Assembly (NCBI RefSeq): GCF_023065955.2
Contig: NW_026623008.1
Span: 1,679,001 to 1,743,000, forward strand
DNA length: 64,000 bases
DNA from: Ursus arctos
Taxonomy: Eukaryota > Chordata > Mammalia > Carnivora > Ursidae
Reading direction: 5' to 3'
Below the pieces are notes generated by a model. It worked only from the letters and a program-made list of their open reading frames with translations, was not told the DNA's origin and searched no databases. Position numbers and translations under genes: made by a program. How positions within the stretch are numbered: position 1 is the stretch's first letter; the number at the start of each line of letters is the position of its first letter. Below, one piece after another: positions 23,865 through 34,635 of this stretch.

Positions 23865-24380
23865 TTCTGCAGAGAACTCGTTCTGTGTTTAGATTAGAAA
23901 CAGGATATAATAAACTTGTTAACATGTCAGAATCTTGTGTTGGGACAACATAAGTGGGTGTTTTCTCCTCTTTTCTTTCTGTTGTGCAGGAAAATGCCGC
24001 AATTAGTGCCTGGCTCTTGAGGCCGGCCGGGGGAGGTGGCGGAGGCTGCGCGGAAGGCCGCACGGCGGCGGCAGGGCCGGGGCCTGCTTCGCCGGAAGCC
24101 CCCCGCCACAGGCCCAGCCCCAGCGCCCTGGGAGCCTGGGGCCAGCGGGCCTGGACCCCGGGAGCCCTCTCTCTGGCAACAGTAGCTCTGACACCAGTAT
24201 CTCGCCCACCAACACGCCCCCCGAGTGGGGGTCTGGGGGGCACAGCATTATTTGTTTTTCAGAAAGGCTTTTATTTTAAAAAGTCTTATGTCCTGGAGGA
24301 AGGCAACATGGAGCTATTTTCAGGAATGGGCTCAAAAAAAGATCAGCTCTTAATTAAAACAAAACACAGTGAGATCAAGC
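23865..24380. promoter_or_regulatory. Two AT-rich islands flanking a CpG-dense core (candidate elements 9-10)
   Basis: AT-rich arms at 23865-24010 (gatataataaacttgttaac) and 24240-24380 (cattatttgtttttcag, cttttattttaaaaag, cttaattaaaac) flank a GC core (24010-24235) with, by eye, about 16 CpGs in 160 bp. The AT/CpG/AT architecture resembles 13580-13870 and suggests a single compound regulatory element. No transposon signature. Confidence 0.4.
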
Positions 24381-24794
24381 CATAGCCCAGAGGCCCCGAC
24401 CGGAACAAAACCGTTTCTGTCGAGGCCAGCAGGAGACGGGTGGCCGCTGGCCCGCAGGCCCGCAGGCCCGAAGGCCCACTCTCCTGCCCACCCGCCGGCC
24501 GTCTGTGGCTGCGGGCCCTGGACAAGACCAGGGAGGTGCGGGACAAAGGGCGGCTGTGAGAAATGGCCGCGGCCTCCAAACCCAGAGAAACAGATGTGAG
24601 TCTGGGACAAGACAGGGGAGGACAGATCACACGAGGGGACCCAGGGCCAGACCAGCAGACAGCCACCAGCCTTGGGGACAGGGACCCGGACTGGCCCGGG
24701 CAGGTGTCCCTGTGACCCGCACCATGGCCCCACGGCGGCCAGAGACCCTGGAATGCAGGGGCTGGGGGGCTGCGGAAGGAAGGAGGGGCCGCGG
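24381..24794. other. GC-rich non-coding stretch
   Basis: A short 9-bp tandem (caggcccg) lies at about 24446-24475; otherwise nothing is recognisable. Confidence 0.4.
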
Positions 24795-25265
24795 CCACGT
24801 CAATAACCTCGGTGATGTAGTGAGTGAAACGTCGTGAAAAATGAAAGCAAATCCTGCTCTAATCTCCCTGAACAAAGGCCTTTCAGTTGGACCAGAGCAG
24901 CGCGGGCGGTGGGTATCGCCAGATCTTTTATATTAAATGTGCACCCGGCAGAATATGGATCCTATTAGGGGAGCCGTACTCACCGCAAGCCCCTTTCCTG
25001 CACATGGTGTCTGAGGGGGTCAGGGGGACGCAACACAGCCACACGGTGGCCAGTGGCGGGGCCCCGCCAGGACTGCCCACCTGCCCCCTGCCTGCCTGCG
25101 GGATGCCGCCCCGCGCCCTCCTGTTTGGTGTGGGGCACGCGAAACACGCCATCTCACTGCATCTAATTCCAGAGATAGCCCGGCCCCGACACTCTCTTTG
25201 CAAACAATCTTTTGTCTCGCTGTGCGGCCCCATGGCCCCTGGGCAGTCGAATGTGTCCGCTGGGG
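24795..25265. promoter_or_regulatory. Candidate conserved non-coding elements 11-12
   Basis: Two AT-richer blocks, 24795-24985 and 25140-25265. The first has an HMG-type word aacaaagg inside the inverted repeat ctgaac/aaaggccttt/cag (24868-24886), gtcaataacc and cttttatattaaatg. The second has ctaattccagagatag and caaacaatcttttgtctcg. No repeat seen. Confidence 0.35.
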
Positions 25266-28194
25266 TGAGTGAGCCCCCACATGGACCGACCCCCCAAAAC
25301 CCAGCGTCCACGGGTTTCTTCGAGAGGCTCAGACGTCTGACCGGGGAGGCCTCCTGGCCTTCGCGCCTTTATGTGAGTCACAGACTCGAGCCTCGTATTT
25401 TCCAGGCTCTGCCCCCAAGGCCGGGGGGCCTCTTGGAAGTACCCGGGACACCCAGGCCCCGCTGGTGGTTCCGAGCGGCCATGTGGAGGGTGTTTCAGTT
25501 TGGCAGAATGAACAGAACTCAGGTGCCTGCAGGGGAAGAAAGAACCTTCTGGACCCAACAAGACCACAGTCCTGCTCCTGCCTGAGGATCCAGCCCCCCC
25601 TCCAAAGTCAGCCCAGGCAAGGAGATCCAATGTAGGTGTTTCTCTCGCTGGCCGGATCGTGGCTTCAGTAAGGGCTGGAGGGATGCCGCTATCCTGGCCC
25701 TCGTGTCTGTCTCCAGCAGGTTGCGTCTTCCTGCAGGACTCTGGGACGGCGGCTGCCAAGAATGGAAACCAGCCTCGGCCCCACAAATTCAAACCAGCAC
25801 CGCCGCCTCCTGGGCCGGGGGGGACCAGGGGGCCCCACGTGAAGGAGGGAGTGAGCCCCCACCGAACCAGGCCAGGGGGGCTGCATGGGGGGCGGTGCAG
25901 GGGGGCTCGGCACTCTGGGCAGCAGGGTGCAGGGGGCTAAGACGGGTGGCGGAGACCCCGGTTTCAGCAAGGATTTTGGGAAGGAGAACTCAATCCCTCC
26001 TGGCCGCCGCGTCCCTGGGGCCCTGGCCAAGACGCTGAGAGGGGTCGACCGACATGCAGGCTTCGTGCGCTCCTGTGTGGCAGGACCCTGTGTAGGCAGG
26101 GCCCCCCCGGTCCTCGCAGTCTCCTTCCCTGCTGTCCAAACCCAGTTCGATCGCCCACCCCAGACCCGGCGGCCTCCCCTGCAGGTGGGACTGGGCGCTG
26201 CCGGGTGTCGGGGAATGTGTCTGTGTCCGTCTGCAGAGGAGCTGGAAGGCTGGCCTCGGACACCATCGATGACTGAGGGGTGAGAGCAGTGTATGTCGAG
26301 GCGTCTGTCAAACCTGTAAACCCCTAAGCGAGGTGTGGATGACGGAGATAAAATGCTTTCCACAGGTGTGGCTGGAGGGTGGTGGAAGCCGACGGGGACT
26401 TCCTGGAGGAGGAGGCACTCTGTGACACGGATGCTCCCATCCTCATACTGTCTCTCGGGTCAGAGTAGAGGCCTGCTTGCAGGTGAAGGAGGCCCAGAGT
26501 GTTCCCAGGTGTTGTGGGTACAGCTAGACCTGGGGGCAGCCCACCCCAGCCCCTTGTGTGCACTCTTGCGGGGTGTTGGAGGCACGGTTCCCATTCCACC
26601 GGGATCCGGGACATGAAGCCGGAACAGGCTCATTCTGTTTGCTTCTCAGGTGCTCAGACATCCTACCTGGACTGTCGGCCTGTCTCTCTGGAAGGGAAGG
26701 GAAGGGAAACTTGAGTCGTCACGGAGACGGACAAGGTGGTGCGCTCACTGGGGAGGCTATGGCAGGAGTCATTTCTGTCCTGAAGCAGGACTCAGGGGAC
26801 ACCTACGGAGCCCCCCACCCTGTAGGGCAGGACTTCTGTCTCTCTAGGGACAACGGCTGGGTGCTTAGGCTGGGGTCGTGGGCTGGCTGCAGGGCCCCAG
26901 GGGAGGTCTGATTTCTTCTGGGACCTGCAGGCTTCTCTACGTTGCTGTTGGCCCGGCTGGACTGGCCGCAGCCTTTATCAGGGGCCGTCTGTGGCCTGAC
27001 GTGCCAACACGACCAGCTGTCCAGCAACAGACAGTGGACAGAGGTGGCAGCCTTTGGGCAAATGCCGACCCCCTTATCTGGGGATGAGCCACCTGTGTCC
27101 CCACAGCCGCCAGCCCTATCCCAGGCCCAGCCTGGCCTCTGGGCCTCTCGCCACTCTGCCAGGCCCCCGGGCAGGAAGGACAGTGAGGACTGAGAGTCAG
27201 ACAGACTCAGGCTTGTGACCCTGCTCAGCCTGTAGCACCAACGTGTCAGCCTCAGGGGAGACAGTGGCAATATGGTCGCCTCTCCTCCCTGGCCGACGCA
27301 CTTCCACCGAGGGCCCAGCAGTGTCAGGAGTCTGCAGGCCCTGGCGGGGTCTTGGGGCGCTAGCAGGAGGCGTGGCATTTGGCAGGCCCGTGCAGGCACG
27401 GCCTCTCCTGGGCCGCTGGGCCCTTGGTGTTCCCTCTGGCTCTTCCTGGGCCTCTGGAACCTACGACTCAGCCTCTCTCGGGCCCCCTGGCCAGCAGGCG
27501 TCGGACACCCACAACTCACTCCCGCGAGTCCAGGCTCTGCTGCACAGCCCGGGGCAGGGCTCGGTGCCCGAGGGGCCCCTGCGTGGACCAGGAGTCCGGG
27601 CCTGTGCCTGCTTCGAGGACGGAAGGACAGGACAGTTACGGGTGGGCCACAAGCCGTGTTATATCTGGCTGGGTCCGCTTCACCCCTCACGTCTCCTGGG
27701 ACACCCTGACATGGGCACCGTCAGCACCGGGCCACGCAGGTAAACTGAGGCCCCGGAGCCCAGGCAACGTGGTCCAGGCCACGGAGCTGTGGCCCCGCGG
27801 CTCTGAGGGGCACGGTGCCCGGCCCAGCAGGTGCGCACTTGGAAACTCGGGTGCAGCAGTGACCGCGGCTGGCGGCTGGCTCTTGGAAAGGGTTCAGGGC
27901 GGTTGTGAGTTCTAGGGAGCGACTGTGCGGTCCCTGGGCCAGGCAGGGTTTTTCTGAAAGGAAGAAAGAACAACGTCTCCTGGCACCTCTCCTTTGCCGT
28001 CGGTCGGTCCTGGCGAGTTCCGGCCTTTGCAATGCATTTGGTTGGCGTGAGGGGCGCTGACCCCAGCGTGCCTGGCCCCTGGAGCGGCCCGGGCGCAGCG
28101 CGGGCTGATGGTGTCGGGGGTCCCAGCGCTGGCCGATTCATTACGGCCGCTCCTTTGTGGGCCCCGAGCCCCAGGCCCGGTGCTGTCAGGCGGG
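25266..28194. other. GC-rich non-coding stretch
   Basis: No gene or RNA. A TGAGTCA AP-1 word lies at about 25374. (GGGAA)n, four units, at about 26690-26710. The text at 27745-27830 (aggtaaactgaggcc...) is a weak MIR-like scrap. Frames up to about 300 residues (26803-27690, - strand) have no recognisable domain. Confidence 0.4.
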
Positions 28195-28450
28195 CTGTTA
28201 CAGGCATAATGACGGGCATTAGAGCCCGGGAGCAATTAACAGCCTGCTTAATTAGCAAGAGAAATTAGCGTTTGAGTGGCTGATCTTCCGTGAAGACTTG
28301 TCGAGAGCGGGCAGTTATCTGATTAAGCATTGATCGTGGGGCTCGCCCCCTTAGGTCACCCCCTCCCCTCCTCGAGGTCTGTGAATATACAACTGTTTAA
28401 ATATTCTGAACTGAACTGTCTCAATCAGCAAGGGGAGAAAGGGGCCCATT
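28195..28450. promoter_or_regulatory. Candidate conserved element 13: dense homeodomain-word cluster
   Basis: Within 28203-28326 there are six TAAT/ATTA-type cores: cataatg, cattag, caattaac, cttaattagc, aaattagc and gattaag, plus a GATA word TTATCTG at 28315-28321. The 3' part (28380-28420) is AT-rich (gaatatacaactgtttaaatattc). No transposon is visible. It is one of the strongest enhancer candidates in the window by motif density; actual conservation is untested. Confidence 0.45.
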
Positions 28451-28654
28451 GTGGGCGCGGGCGCTGCCGGCCTCCCGTCCCCGGCCCAGATCCTCTGGCC
28501 GGGTGGGGGCGGCAGCTGGTCCCCAGGCCCTCGCCCGGCCAGCCCGGCTGCGCCTGGGAACAATGTCCGTGGGGCCAGGCCCCAGCTGCCCATGGGCATC
28601 CTTCTCGGCAGGCTCCCCCTGCTCCTGGCGGCTGGGTCCCTCCCTGCGCTATGG

Positions 28655-28765
28655 GGGTCGGGTGCGCCCATTGTACAGGTGGATACAGTGAGGCCTGAGG
28701 GTCTGGTGGTAGCTGTGCAGCAAGTTCCAGGCTTGGCTGCCTGCGGGCAGTATCTGGGTTCTCTC
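28655..28765 (+). mobile_element. MIR fragment (tentative)
   Basis: cccattgtacaggtggatacagtgaggcct followed by a ...gcagcaagttccaggcttgg...tatctgggtt block follows the MIR consensus order (cattttacagatgaggaaactgaggc ... ggattcgaaccc). Heavily diverged. Confidence 0.45.
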
Positions 28766-29400
28766 GCGCTTGTCAGGGGGCCTTCTGACCGTGTATGCCC
28801 GGCCCCTTCAGAAACAAGCCGATCTGATACCACTGTGAGGACAAAACCCCCAGGCGGGCTCTGGAGGTCCCAGGGCGCTGGTCCACCGGCAGGCGGCTGC
28901 CTCCTCCAGTTTGTAAGCTCGTTGGGACGTGGAGGCTAGAGGAGCTAAACCAGGGGCCCCTAGTCCAGGACTCTGCAGGGAGAATGCTTCTGGAGGGAGG
29001 GAAAGGTGGTGAGGGTCCCAGTGCAGCCTGGACGTAAGGGTGCACCTGGAGATGGAGAAAGGCTCCTGATTCGGCGTGACGGGTGTGCGGGGTGAGTGGG
29101 GCACGGACTCTCTGATGTTAGGCCCCGCGCTTGCTCAGGGGACCCCAGGTGCCCTCACCGTGTGTTCTAGCTAACCGAGGAGGGCTGGGAGCTGGCTTCA
29201 CCAGAGGGCCGGGAGGCAGCAGGGCTGGGCGCGCCTCGTCCCCAGAGCCAGCAGGACAGAGAGTGCACACATGTGCTGGGGTCTGTCCTGACATCTTGGC
29301 TCAGTCCCGCCAGGGCCTGGACCTGAAGGCCGGCAGCGGTGGGAATTAGGCTGGGATGCTGGTTTTAAGACGAAAGGGAGAGGTCAGAGAGAGAAGATGG
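28766..29400. other. GC-rich non-coding stretch
   Basis: Nothing recognised. Confidence 0.4.
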
Positions 29401-29422
29401 AGAGAGAGAGAGAGAGAGAGAG
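29401..29422. repeat. (AG)11 microsatellite
   Basis: Eleven perfect AG dinucleotides, preceded by imperfect ga-rich text. Confidence 0.9.
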
Positions 29423-29429
29423 GCCCAGA

Positions 29430-29890
29430 TTGCCTCTTGTTTTGCAAAACTCAAAATAGATTTCAGCACCGTGCTTTTTAAAGACAAATCTCTGCACTCC
29501 GCTACGATCCTCGCTTGACCTCTCATGGTTTCTGGCAGAGGGAGCCTGTTACGATTTGGCATTGAGTGATTTAAAATGCACAACAGCAGCGCACAGACTT
29601 TGCCAAAAGCTGATCCGTGTTGGTTTCTTGAACTTTGCTTTTCTTGTTTGCTACATCAGATATCGTCTTACCCAGACGATGCCCTCGCGAGATAGACCCC
29701 ACCCCTCAACTTTGGGGGTGCAGCCAGGGCACTCCATTTTGCTGCTCGCACCGTCTCCGTGCCGGGAGAGGACGAACGCTGGTTACGCGCGGCGTCCTGG
29801 GCACTCGGGGAGTCTTTATCGAGCTCAAATGATTAGACCTGGTTTCTGGTTTCATTTTGGAAGACTTGCGGCTAAACAGATCCGTCCTGC
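29430..29890. promoter_or_regulatory. Candidate conserved non-coding element 14
   Basis: A long AT-rich island (about 460 bp). Features are ttttgcaaaactcaaaatag, TTCAGCACC at 29463 (an exact left half of the REST/RE1 motif, without the right half), gcattgagtgatttaaaatgc, a ttctt-rich stretch, and caaatgattagacctgg. It adjoins the (AG)11 repeat. No transposon recognised. Confidence 0.4.
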
Positions 29891-30324
29891 CTGTGAACTG
29901 ATGCAGGGCTCCTGGCCGCCGCGCTCCCTCTGCCCCCGAGACACTGCCCCTTCTCCGCAGGCCAGGGGACGGTAGGACCTGGGTCGGGGCCCACGGGGCG
30001 GAGGCCTGTTGCCTCTGGGAGTGGAAGCATGACACCCCCAGAGCAGAGCAGCAGCAGGGAAGCAGGCCAGCCGCCAGCCCCCTGGCCCGGGGAGGCCTGT
30101 CCGCGGGCCGCCGCTCACCCAGGAGCCCGGCTGCCTGGGGCGGTCATGGGGAGGGGCCCTCAGCCGAGCTCCACACGGCAGGCCCTCCCTGGAAGGCTCC
30201 TGGCATCCAGGATACTTCCTGCCTAAACTGCTAATCCCCGAGAAAAGGGCCGACATGTTTCCACTGCAGACCATGCTTGAATGGAAACCCCTGTGTCCCT
30301 CCTCAGCCCCACGGTGCACTGAGA
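29891..30324. other. GC-rich non-coding stretch
   Basis: Nothing recognised. Confidence 0.4.
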
Positions 30325-30425
30325 AGGCGTCCTTCCGCGTGTAAAATGGAGAGAACGCTCCGGGCCTGTCTTCCTTTCATACTCTTCGTCACGGTGGGCA
30401 CAATATTTTCAGAAAGAGAGAAGCG
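30325..30425 (-). mobile_element. MIR fragment, reverse orientation (tentative)
   Basis: gcgtgtaaaatggagagaac ... catactcttcgtcacggtg resembles the antisense MIR phrase (catctgtaaaatggggataat ... acctcatagggttgttgtg). It underlies an apparent signal-peptide-like reading frame (MERTLRACLPF...), which is therefore best not read as a gene. Confidence 0.4.
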
Positions 30426-31734
30426 AAATGCGTCAGGTGTGACAGGCAGCAGTGCGAACCTCTGTCCTTGTCCTGGAGAACTCAGGGGCCACCTGATCCA
30501 CCTGGACTCGTCTCTGACCCCAGGTAGAATGGACGTTAGGACACCCTGGGGTTGCTTCTGTGTTCCTTGTTGCTGATCGTGAAGTCACATGCACAGCTCT
30601 GAAAAATGAAAGCATGTTGAGACATCAGAAAAGAACCCCATGGCCCGGACTCGGGGGGCCCACCCCGAGGAGCTCCTCTCCCGCAGCGGCGGCCCTCAGG
30701 CCCACGCCCGGGCCGGTCCAGCCCAGGGCACGCGGGCACTGGACGTCAAGTGCGGGTGAGCAAGCAGCCGTGAGAGGAGCTGTCCCGGGAGGTGGGGGAG
30801 CCGCATATGTTTTGGAACACGTGGGTTAAACGCGAAGGCGGGTGAAACACCAGGCGTTGTGTGTGCCCACGTGTGCACGCACGCGTGTGTGCGAGTGCCT
30901 GTGCGTGAAGCAGACAGCCGGACCCCAGTGCCGCACGGCCTCCCTCGCCCACTGCAGAGGCTCTCTCCCATCTGGCACCTCTCCCCTGCTCGCCTGCCTC
31001 GTGGGGCAGGGCTGACTTCTCCCCTCTGGGGCTCCGCGCTGAGTCCCTCGCGGCCAGCCTGTGCCCGGCTCGGGCGTCCCGAGGGGTCTCCCCCGAGCAG
31101 GAGACGTGGGTGGGGTCGTTACCTGATTCTGAAGGCTGAGTGTCCGAGATTGAGGGACGGCCTCATGCTTCTGGTTCCTCGAGTGACAGTCGTCCCCTAG
31201 CCGGGCCGAGGGTGGGCCACCCCAGGCCCAGAGGGGTGTCAGCCGCCTGCGCACTTCCTTCTCCCCACTACAGCCGGACCAGAACAGGAGGGCCATCTGG
31301 GCACCTCAGCCGGACAGCCGCGAGGGAACCTGGGCGTGTGCGTGTGTGCGTGTGTGCATGTGCGTGTGCGTGTGCAGCTGCTCCCTTGTACACGCATGTA
31401 ACCAATGTATAAGGGCAGAGGGCCGCGGCCGGGGCAGGTGGGAGCACCTGTGAACTCCAACCCCATGCACACCCATCCCCGTGCTCACGGGCAGGGCCAG
31501 GATGGGACAGGAGCCCAGGGGCTTCTGTGGCAGGTTCTCTGGTCTCTTCCAGGCGCCGTGGGAGAGCCACGAGGGGAGTGGATGCCACGGATGGGAGAGC
31601 AGACACTCCCAGAGGACAAAACAGGACTTGGCGTAGACGTCTGACCGCCTCCGCCTGACCAACCCTTTCTCGTTCTGTTCCTTTCTCTGTTCCGTGCTCA
31701 CACATGTGTGCACACACGGGTAACATACAGCACG
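30426..31734. other. GC-rich stretch with GT-type microsatellites
   Basis: Degenerate GTGTGC repeats at about 30857-30905 and 31335-31375 are the only clear features. No gene recognised. CpG content is moderate. Confidence 0.45.
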
Positions 31735-31830
31735 CGGGTGTGTGTCTAATTTATTCCAGCCGATACAACTTATTTAACAGAAGTTAACTTATATTGTCAT
31801 TCCCTGTCATTTTCTCTTCGTGAGCGATGG
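31735..31830. promoter_or_regulatory. Candidate conserved element 15 (short)
   Basis: AT-rich block with gtctaatttattcc, cttatttaacagaagttaactt and tattgtcattcc. No repeat signature. GC jumps on both sides. Confidence 0.35.
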
Positions 31831-32549
31831 ATCCTCCTTGTCTAGAAAGCGGTAAGGGAGGGAAAAGAGGAAAGCTGGCAGGTGGAGGGAGGGAAGCCAG
31901 GGCCCCGAGAGCTGTGAGGAGCTCCCGCCCTGGCCCTGGGAGGGTCACACGTGTTTGTATCCGTGGAGCTGGACGTGGCTGCAGAGCCTTGCGGGTGGTG
32001 GTGGGGCAGGGGGTGCAAAGGACCTGCTCTGGCCCAGATGTTTTTACAGAATGATTTGAAGAAAGATTTAAGGCACCGAGACCCCTGAGACATGCTGATT
32101 GGTCCCCTGGAAGGCCGATGGTGTGCTCGGCCCCCAGGGTGTCAGGGGCTCAGTGATGGGCCAGCGGACCCTTCCGTCCTGGGCAGGCGGTGAGGCAGCA
32201 TGAGAGCTCTGGGGCCCCCGCGGCCTGCGGGCCCTGGGCTCATCCCTGGAGGCCATGGAGTGTCCGTCTGACCCAGCTCTGGGTCCCACAGCCCCATGTG
32301 GCCTTTGCAAACCCCAGAAACAGGGCATCACAGCAACTGTCATGCAGACGAGGCCGAGTCCTTGCCTATCAGGGGCCGGGTGCTTCCTAAGGCTTGAAAC
32401 CTTGCCAGAGGGCCTCCCAAAGCTGTGCCGGTCGCCGGCCCGCAGCACAGGGTGCCCCTCCACCCGGGCCTGGTCCGTGCCGCGTCACTGCAGGCTGGTG
32501 TGTCCAGGCCTCAAAAACGGGGCGATCCTTGTGGCTCACTATCCACTCC
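31831..32549. other. GC-rich non-coding stretch
   Basis: Nothing recognised. Confidence 0.4.
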
Positions 32550-33245
32550 TCTGACTGACGTCATAGGCAGGTTTCCCTTGGTCCTGCCCAGAGCTGTTGG
32601 CCTTTTTATTCCTGGCGATGATATAAATATTCGCGTCTGCTTCTTTCCAGCCATTTCCTGGACTCCTTGGGGGTGTTGGGACCTCACCCCCGGGGGCCAG
32701 CACGGGGAGGGGAGCTTTTTCAGAGGCCCTGCGAGGGGTCCCTGAAGATGCCCTGACTTCTGGAGCGCACCATCCTGCCGGGGGGCTCCCGCTGCTGCAG
32801 TTTTGTCTCTCTTGTCTTTGCGCCATCCGCGAACATTTAAATCCACTGAGAAGCAAGGTTCCGCTCCGGTTTTCCACGGTTCTTGTCCTTGTCAACTTTA
32901 ACTGGTCTTCCCCACTTCGAGAAGAAGCCTGAGTCATTTTCTCACATTAAAAAAAAAATTATTTTGCTACCATATTCCATCCTGAGGTTAGAGTTGGGGC
33001 GGAAAGCGTCCTGATTTTTCAGGCTTCCGCTTGGGAGCGGGACTGGTCTCTCCGTTCAGTCAGGGTCTTTCTTTACCAAAACGGTTTTCACCAGACTTCC
33101 CCAGCTTGGTTCCTAGACTCCCCAGAATACTCAACTTTACTTTTGAGGATTCTTTGAGCATGAAAAAACATTTCGAAGTGGAAATAATTCAGACTCTTAG
33201 ACCCCTTTCCTGCCCTCACTGTAGAAAATAAACAGGATAGAGACA
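32550..33245. other. AT-richer interval, possible weak elements
   Basis: Patches at 32600-32660 (gatataaatattcgcg) and 32815-33240 (acatttaaatcc, cattaaaaaaaaaattattttg, gtggaaataattcag) lower the GC locally. They may be conserved elements or worn repeats. A family cannot be named. Confidence 0.3.
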
Positions 33246-33534
33246 GCGCCAGAAGCAGCAGGCGAATCTCGGCGTGCCATCCGGAAGGTAGCGGTTTTCC
33301 GCTCTGCGGCGACAGAAGGGTGCCCCCGATGTGAGCACCAAGGGCTGTGGGTGCTGGTGGGGCTCTCCGGTCAGCAAGGGACACAAGGTGGTGGTGGCCT
33401 TGAGCTCCATCCCCTGGGGTCCCGCTTCCCTTCCCAGGCGAGTGAGCAGGCGCGAGGCCCTTTCCTCCGCTGGATGCCGCTCTGGAGAAGGCCCGTCTCC
33501 TCCCTCCCCGCCCTGCCCCTGTGGCCCGCGTCCT
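33246..33534. other. GC-rich spacer
   Basis: Nothing recognised. Confidence 0.35.
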
Positions 33535-33785
33535 AGATAAGCCTGTTAAATTAGCCCCATAATACTTAAAATGCTAGTCCGTTTAATATGTAAACAATGA
33601 CAATTTTTTTTTCAAAGGGTTTAGGATTTAAATTAGTTTTTTAAAAACCCAATTACTGCCATTTAATTTGGAGGAGAGAGTTCTTTATGTGCTAATTATA
33701 TAGCTGGGAAATGAGCAATCAAGGGCACAATGGGGCATTAAGGGCACTTTTTAAAGGTTTGAACTTATTTATCTGAGTTTGGGGT
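33535..33785. promoter_or_regulatory. Candidate conserved element 16: FOX/SOX/TCF and homeodomain words
   Basis: The most AT-rich 250 bp of the window. It includes aaattagcccc, a FOX word GTAAACA (33590-33596) overlapping a SOX word AACAATG (33593-33599), a second acaat, a TCF/LEF-type TTCAAAG (33611-33617), aaattag, caattac, ctaattatatag, gcattaag and a GATA word TTATCTG (33769-33775). No transposon. Motif density and sharp borders make it a strong enhancer candidate. Confidence 0.45.
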
Positions 33786-34073
33786 TGGGTCTCTGCTGCA
33801 AGAGCAGCCTGGATGGCGGGTGCCGCGGAGGGCGGATCGGGGCCAGGATGAAGGGCAATGTGGCCGTGTGGCAGAAAACCATGTGGCCGTTATATCGTCT
33901 TATTATGTCGACAATGTTTACGAAGTGTTAGAACCTGGACATGGGCCCTGCTCTCTGCCTGGATTACTCTCTGCACAGCAGGCAAAGGAGAAGGGGCTGC
34001 CCGTGAAGGCTGGACAGGAAATCCGGGCCTGGTCAGAGCAGTGCCTTGGACCCCCAAGGGTCCCATGCACATA
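33786..34073. other. Mixed non-coding stretch
   Basis: No gene supported; an 84-residue + frame at 33820-34074 has no domain. Confidence 0.35.
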
Positions 34074-34106
34074 GAACAGTCTAGAACTTTCCAGAACCTT
34101 CCAGAG
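34074..34106. promoter_or_regulatory. Heat-shock-element-like array (imperfect, seven phased units)
   Basis: Units at 5-bp phase: GAA 34074, (g)TC 34079, GAA 34084, TTC 34089, GAA 34094, TTC 34099, GA(g) 34104. Five of seven are perfect nGAAn/nTTCn inverted units, which is the HSF binding architecture (three or more alternating units). Its 34080-34097 segment is an exact 18-bp inverted match to 39446-39463. The array could alternatively be a remnant of a 10-bp tandem repeat. Confidence 0.5.
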
Positions 34107-34241
34107 GAGCACACAGGCCCTAGGAGGCAGAAAGGCTGCAGCAAGCAAAGTTCACCACCTCAGATCCTGGTGCTGGGTACACCGGGGAGGAAGCTTCTCC
34201 ATCTGCCTCCGTCATGCCCTCTTTCCTCTGGCATGAGCCTG

Positions 34242-34259
34242 GAATGTTCTAGAACCATC
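34242..34259. promoter_or_regulatory. Second heat-shock-element-like site
   Basis: GAA 34242, TTC 34247, GAA 34252 in perfect 5-bp phase, followed by (a)TC at 34257. It is 135 bp downstream of the previous array, so the two could cooperate. Confidence 0.4.
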
Positions 34260-34554
34260 CTATCTATACTCCTGCCTCCATGAGTCAACACCTCTGCTTC
34301 CTGAGAGAGAGAGGATAGTTCGTTTTAAACAGAGCTTATCTTTGAGTTAAAGGGGACTTACCTTGGACCAGTGTTTCCTGAGGAGAAGCCTGGAGGAGCA
34401 GTGGGCACATCAGGTTAGGAATTCTCTCCTTCCTGGAGAGACAGGAAGCTCAGAGGTGGGGTGGGGGCTCAGAGACAAAGGCCCCAGGGCTGCCCAGCCA
34501 AGTCCACACACCCGGGACCCCTGCGCCTTGCAAAAACAAACACTGAGCTTCTGC
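34260..34554. other. Mixed non-coding stretch
   Basis: Nothing recognised. Confidence 0.35.
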
Positions 34555-34635
34555 CCCCAATTTATGGAAAAATAGGCTCGTAATTAACACCAAGCCGTAT
34601 TTAACACCCTGAGCGGTGTTTACAGAAAATACCAC
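34555..34635. promoter_or_regulatory. Candidate conserved element 17 (short)
   Basis: AT-rich block: caatttatggaaaaatagg, gtaattaacacc, gtatttaacaccc and a ggtgtttac FOX-type word (gtaaacacc on the other strand). The phrase ttaacacc occurs twice about 18 bp apart. Confidence 0.35.

Noticed and set aside
29463..29472. REST/RE1 site
   Set aside because: Only the left half (TTCAGCACC) matches. No right half (GGACAGCGCC) lies at any permitted spacing.
30277..30576. Frame with a signal-peptide-like start (MERTLRACLPFILFVTVG)
   Set aside because: The hydrophobic part coincides with an antisense MIR-like phrase (gtaaaatgg...), so it is a repeat by-product.
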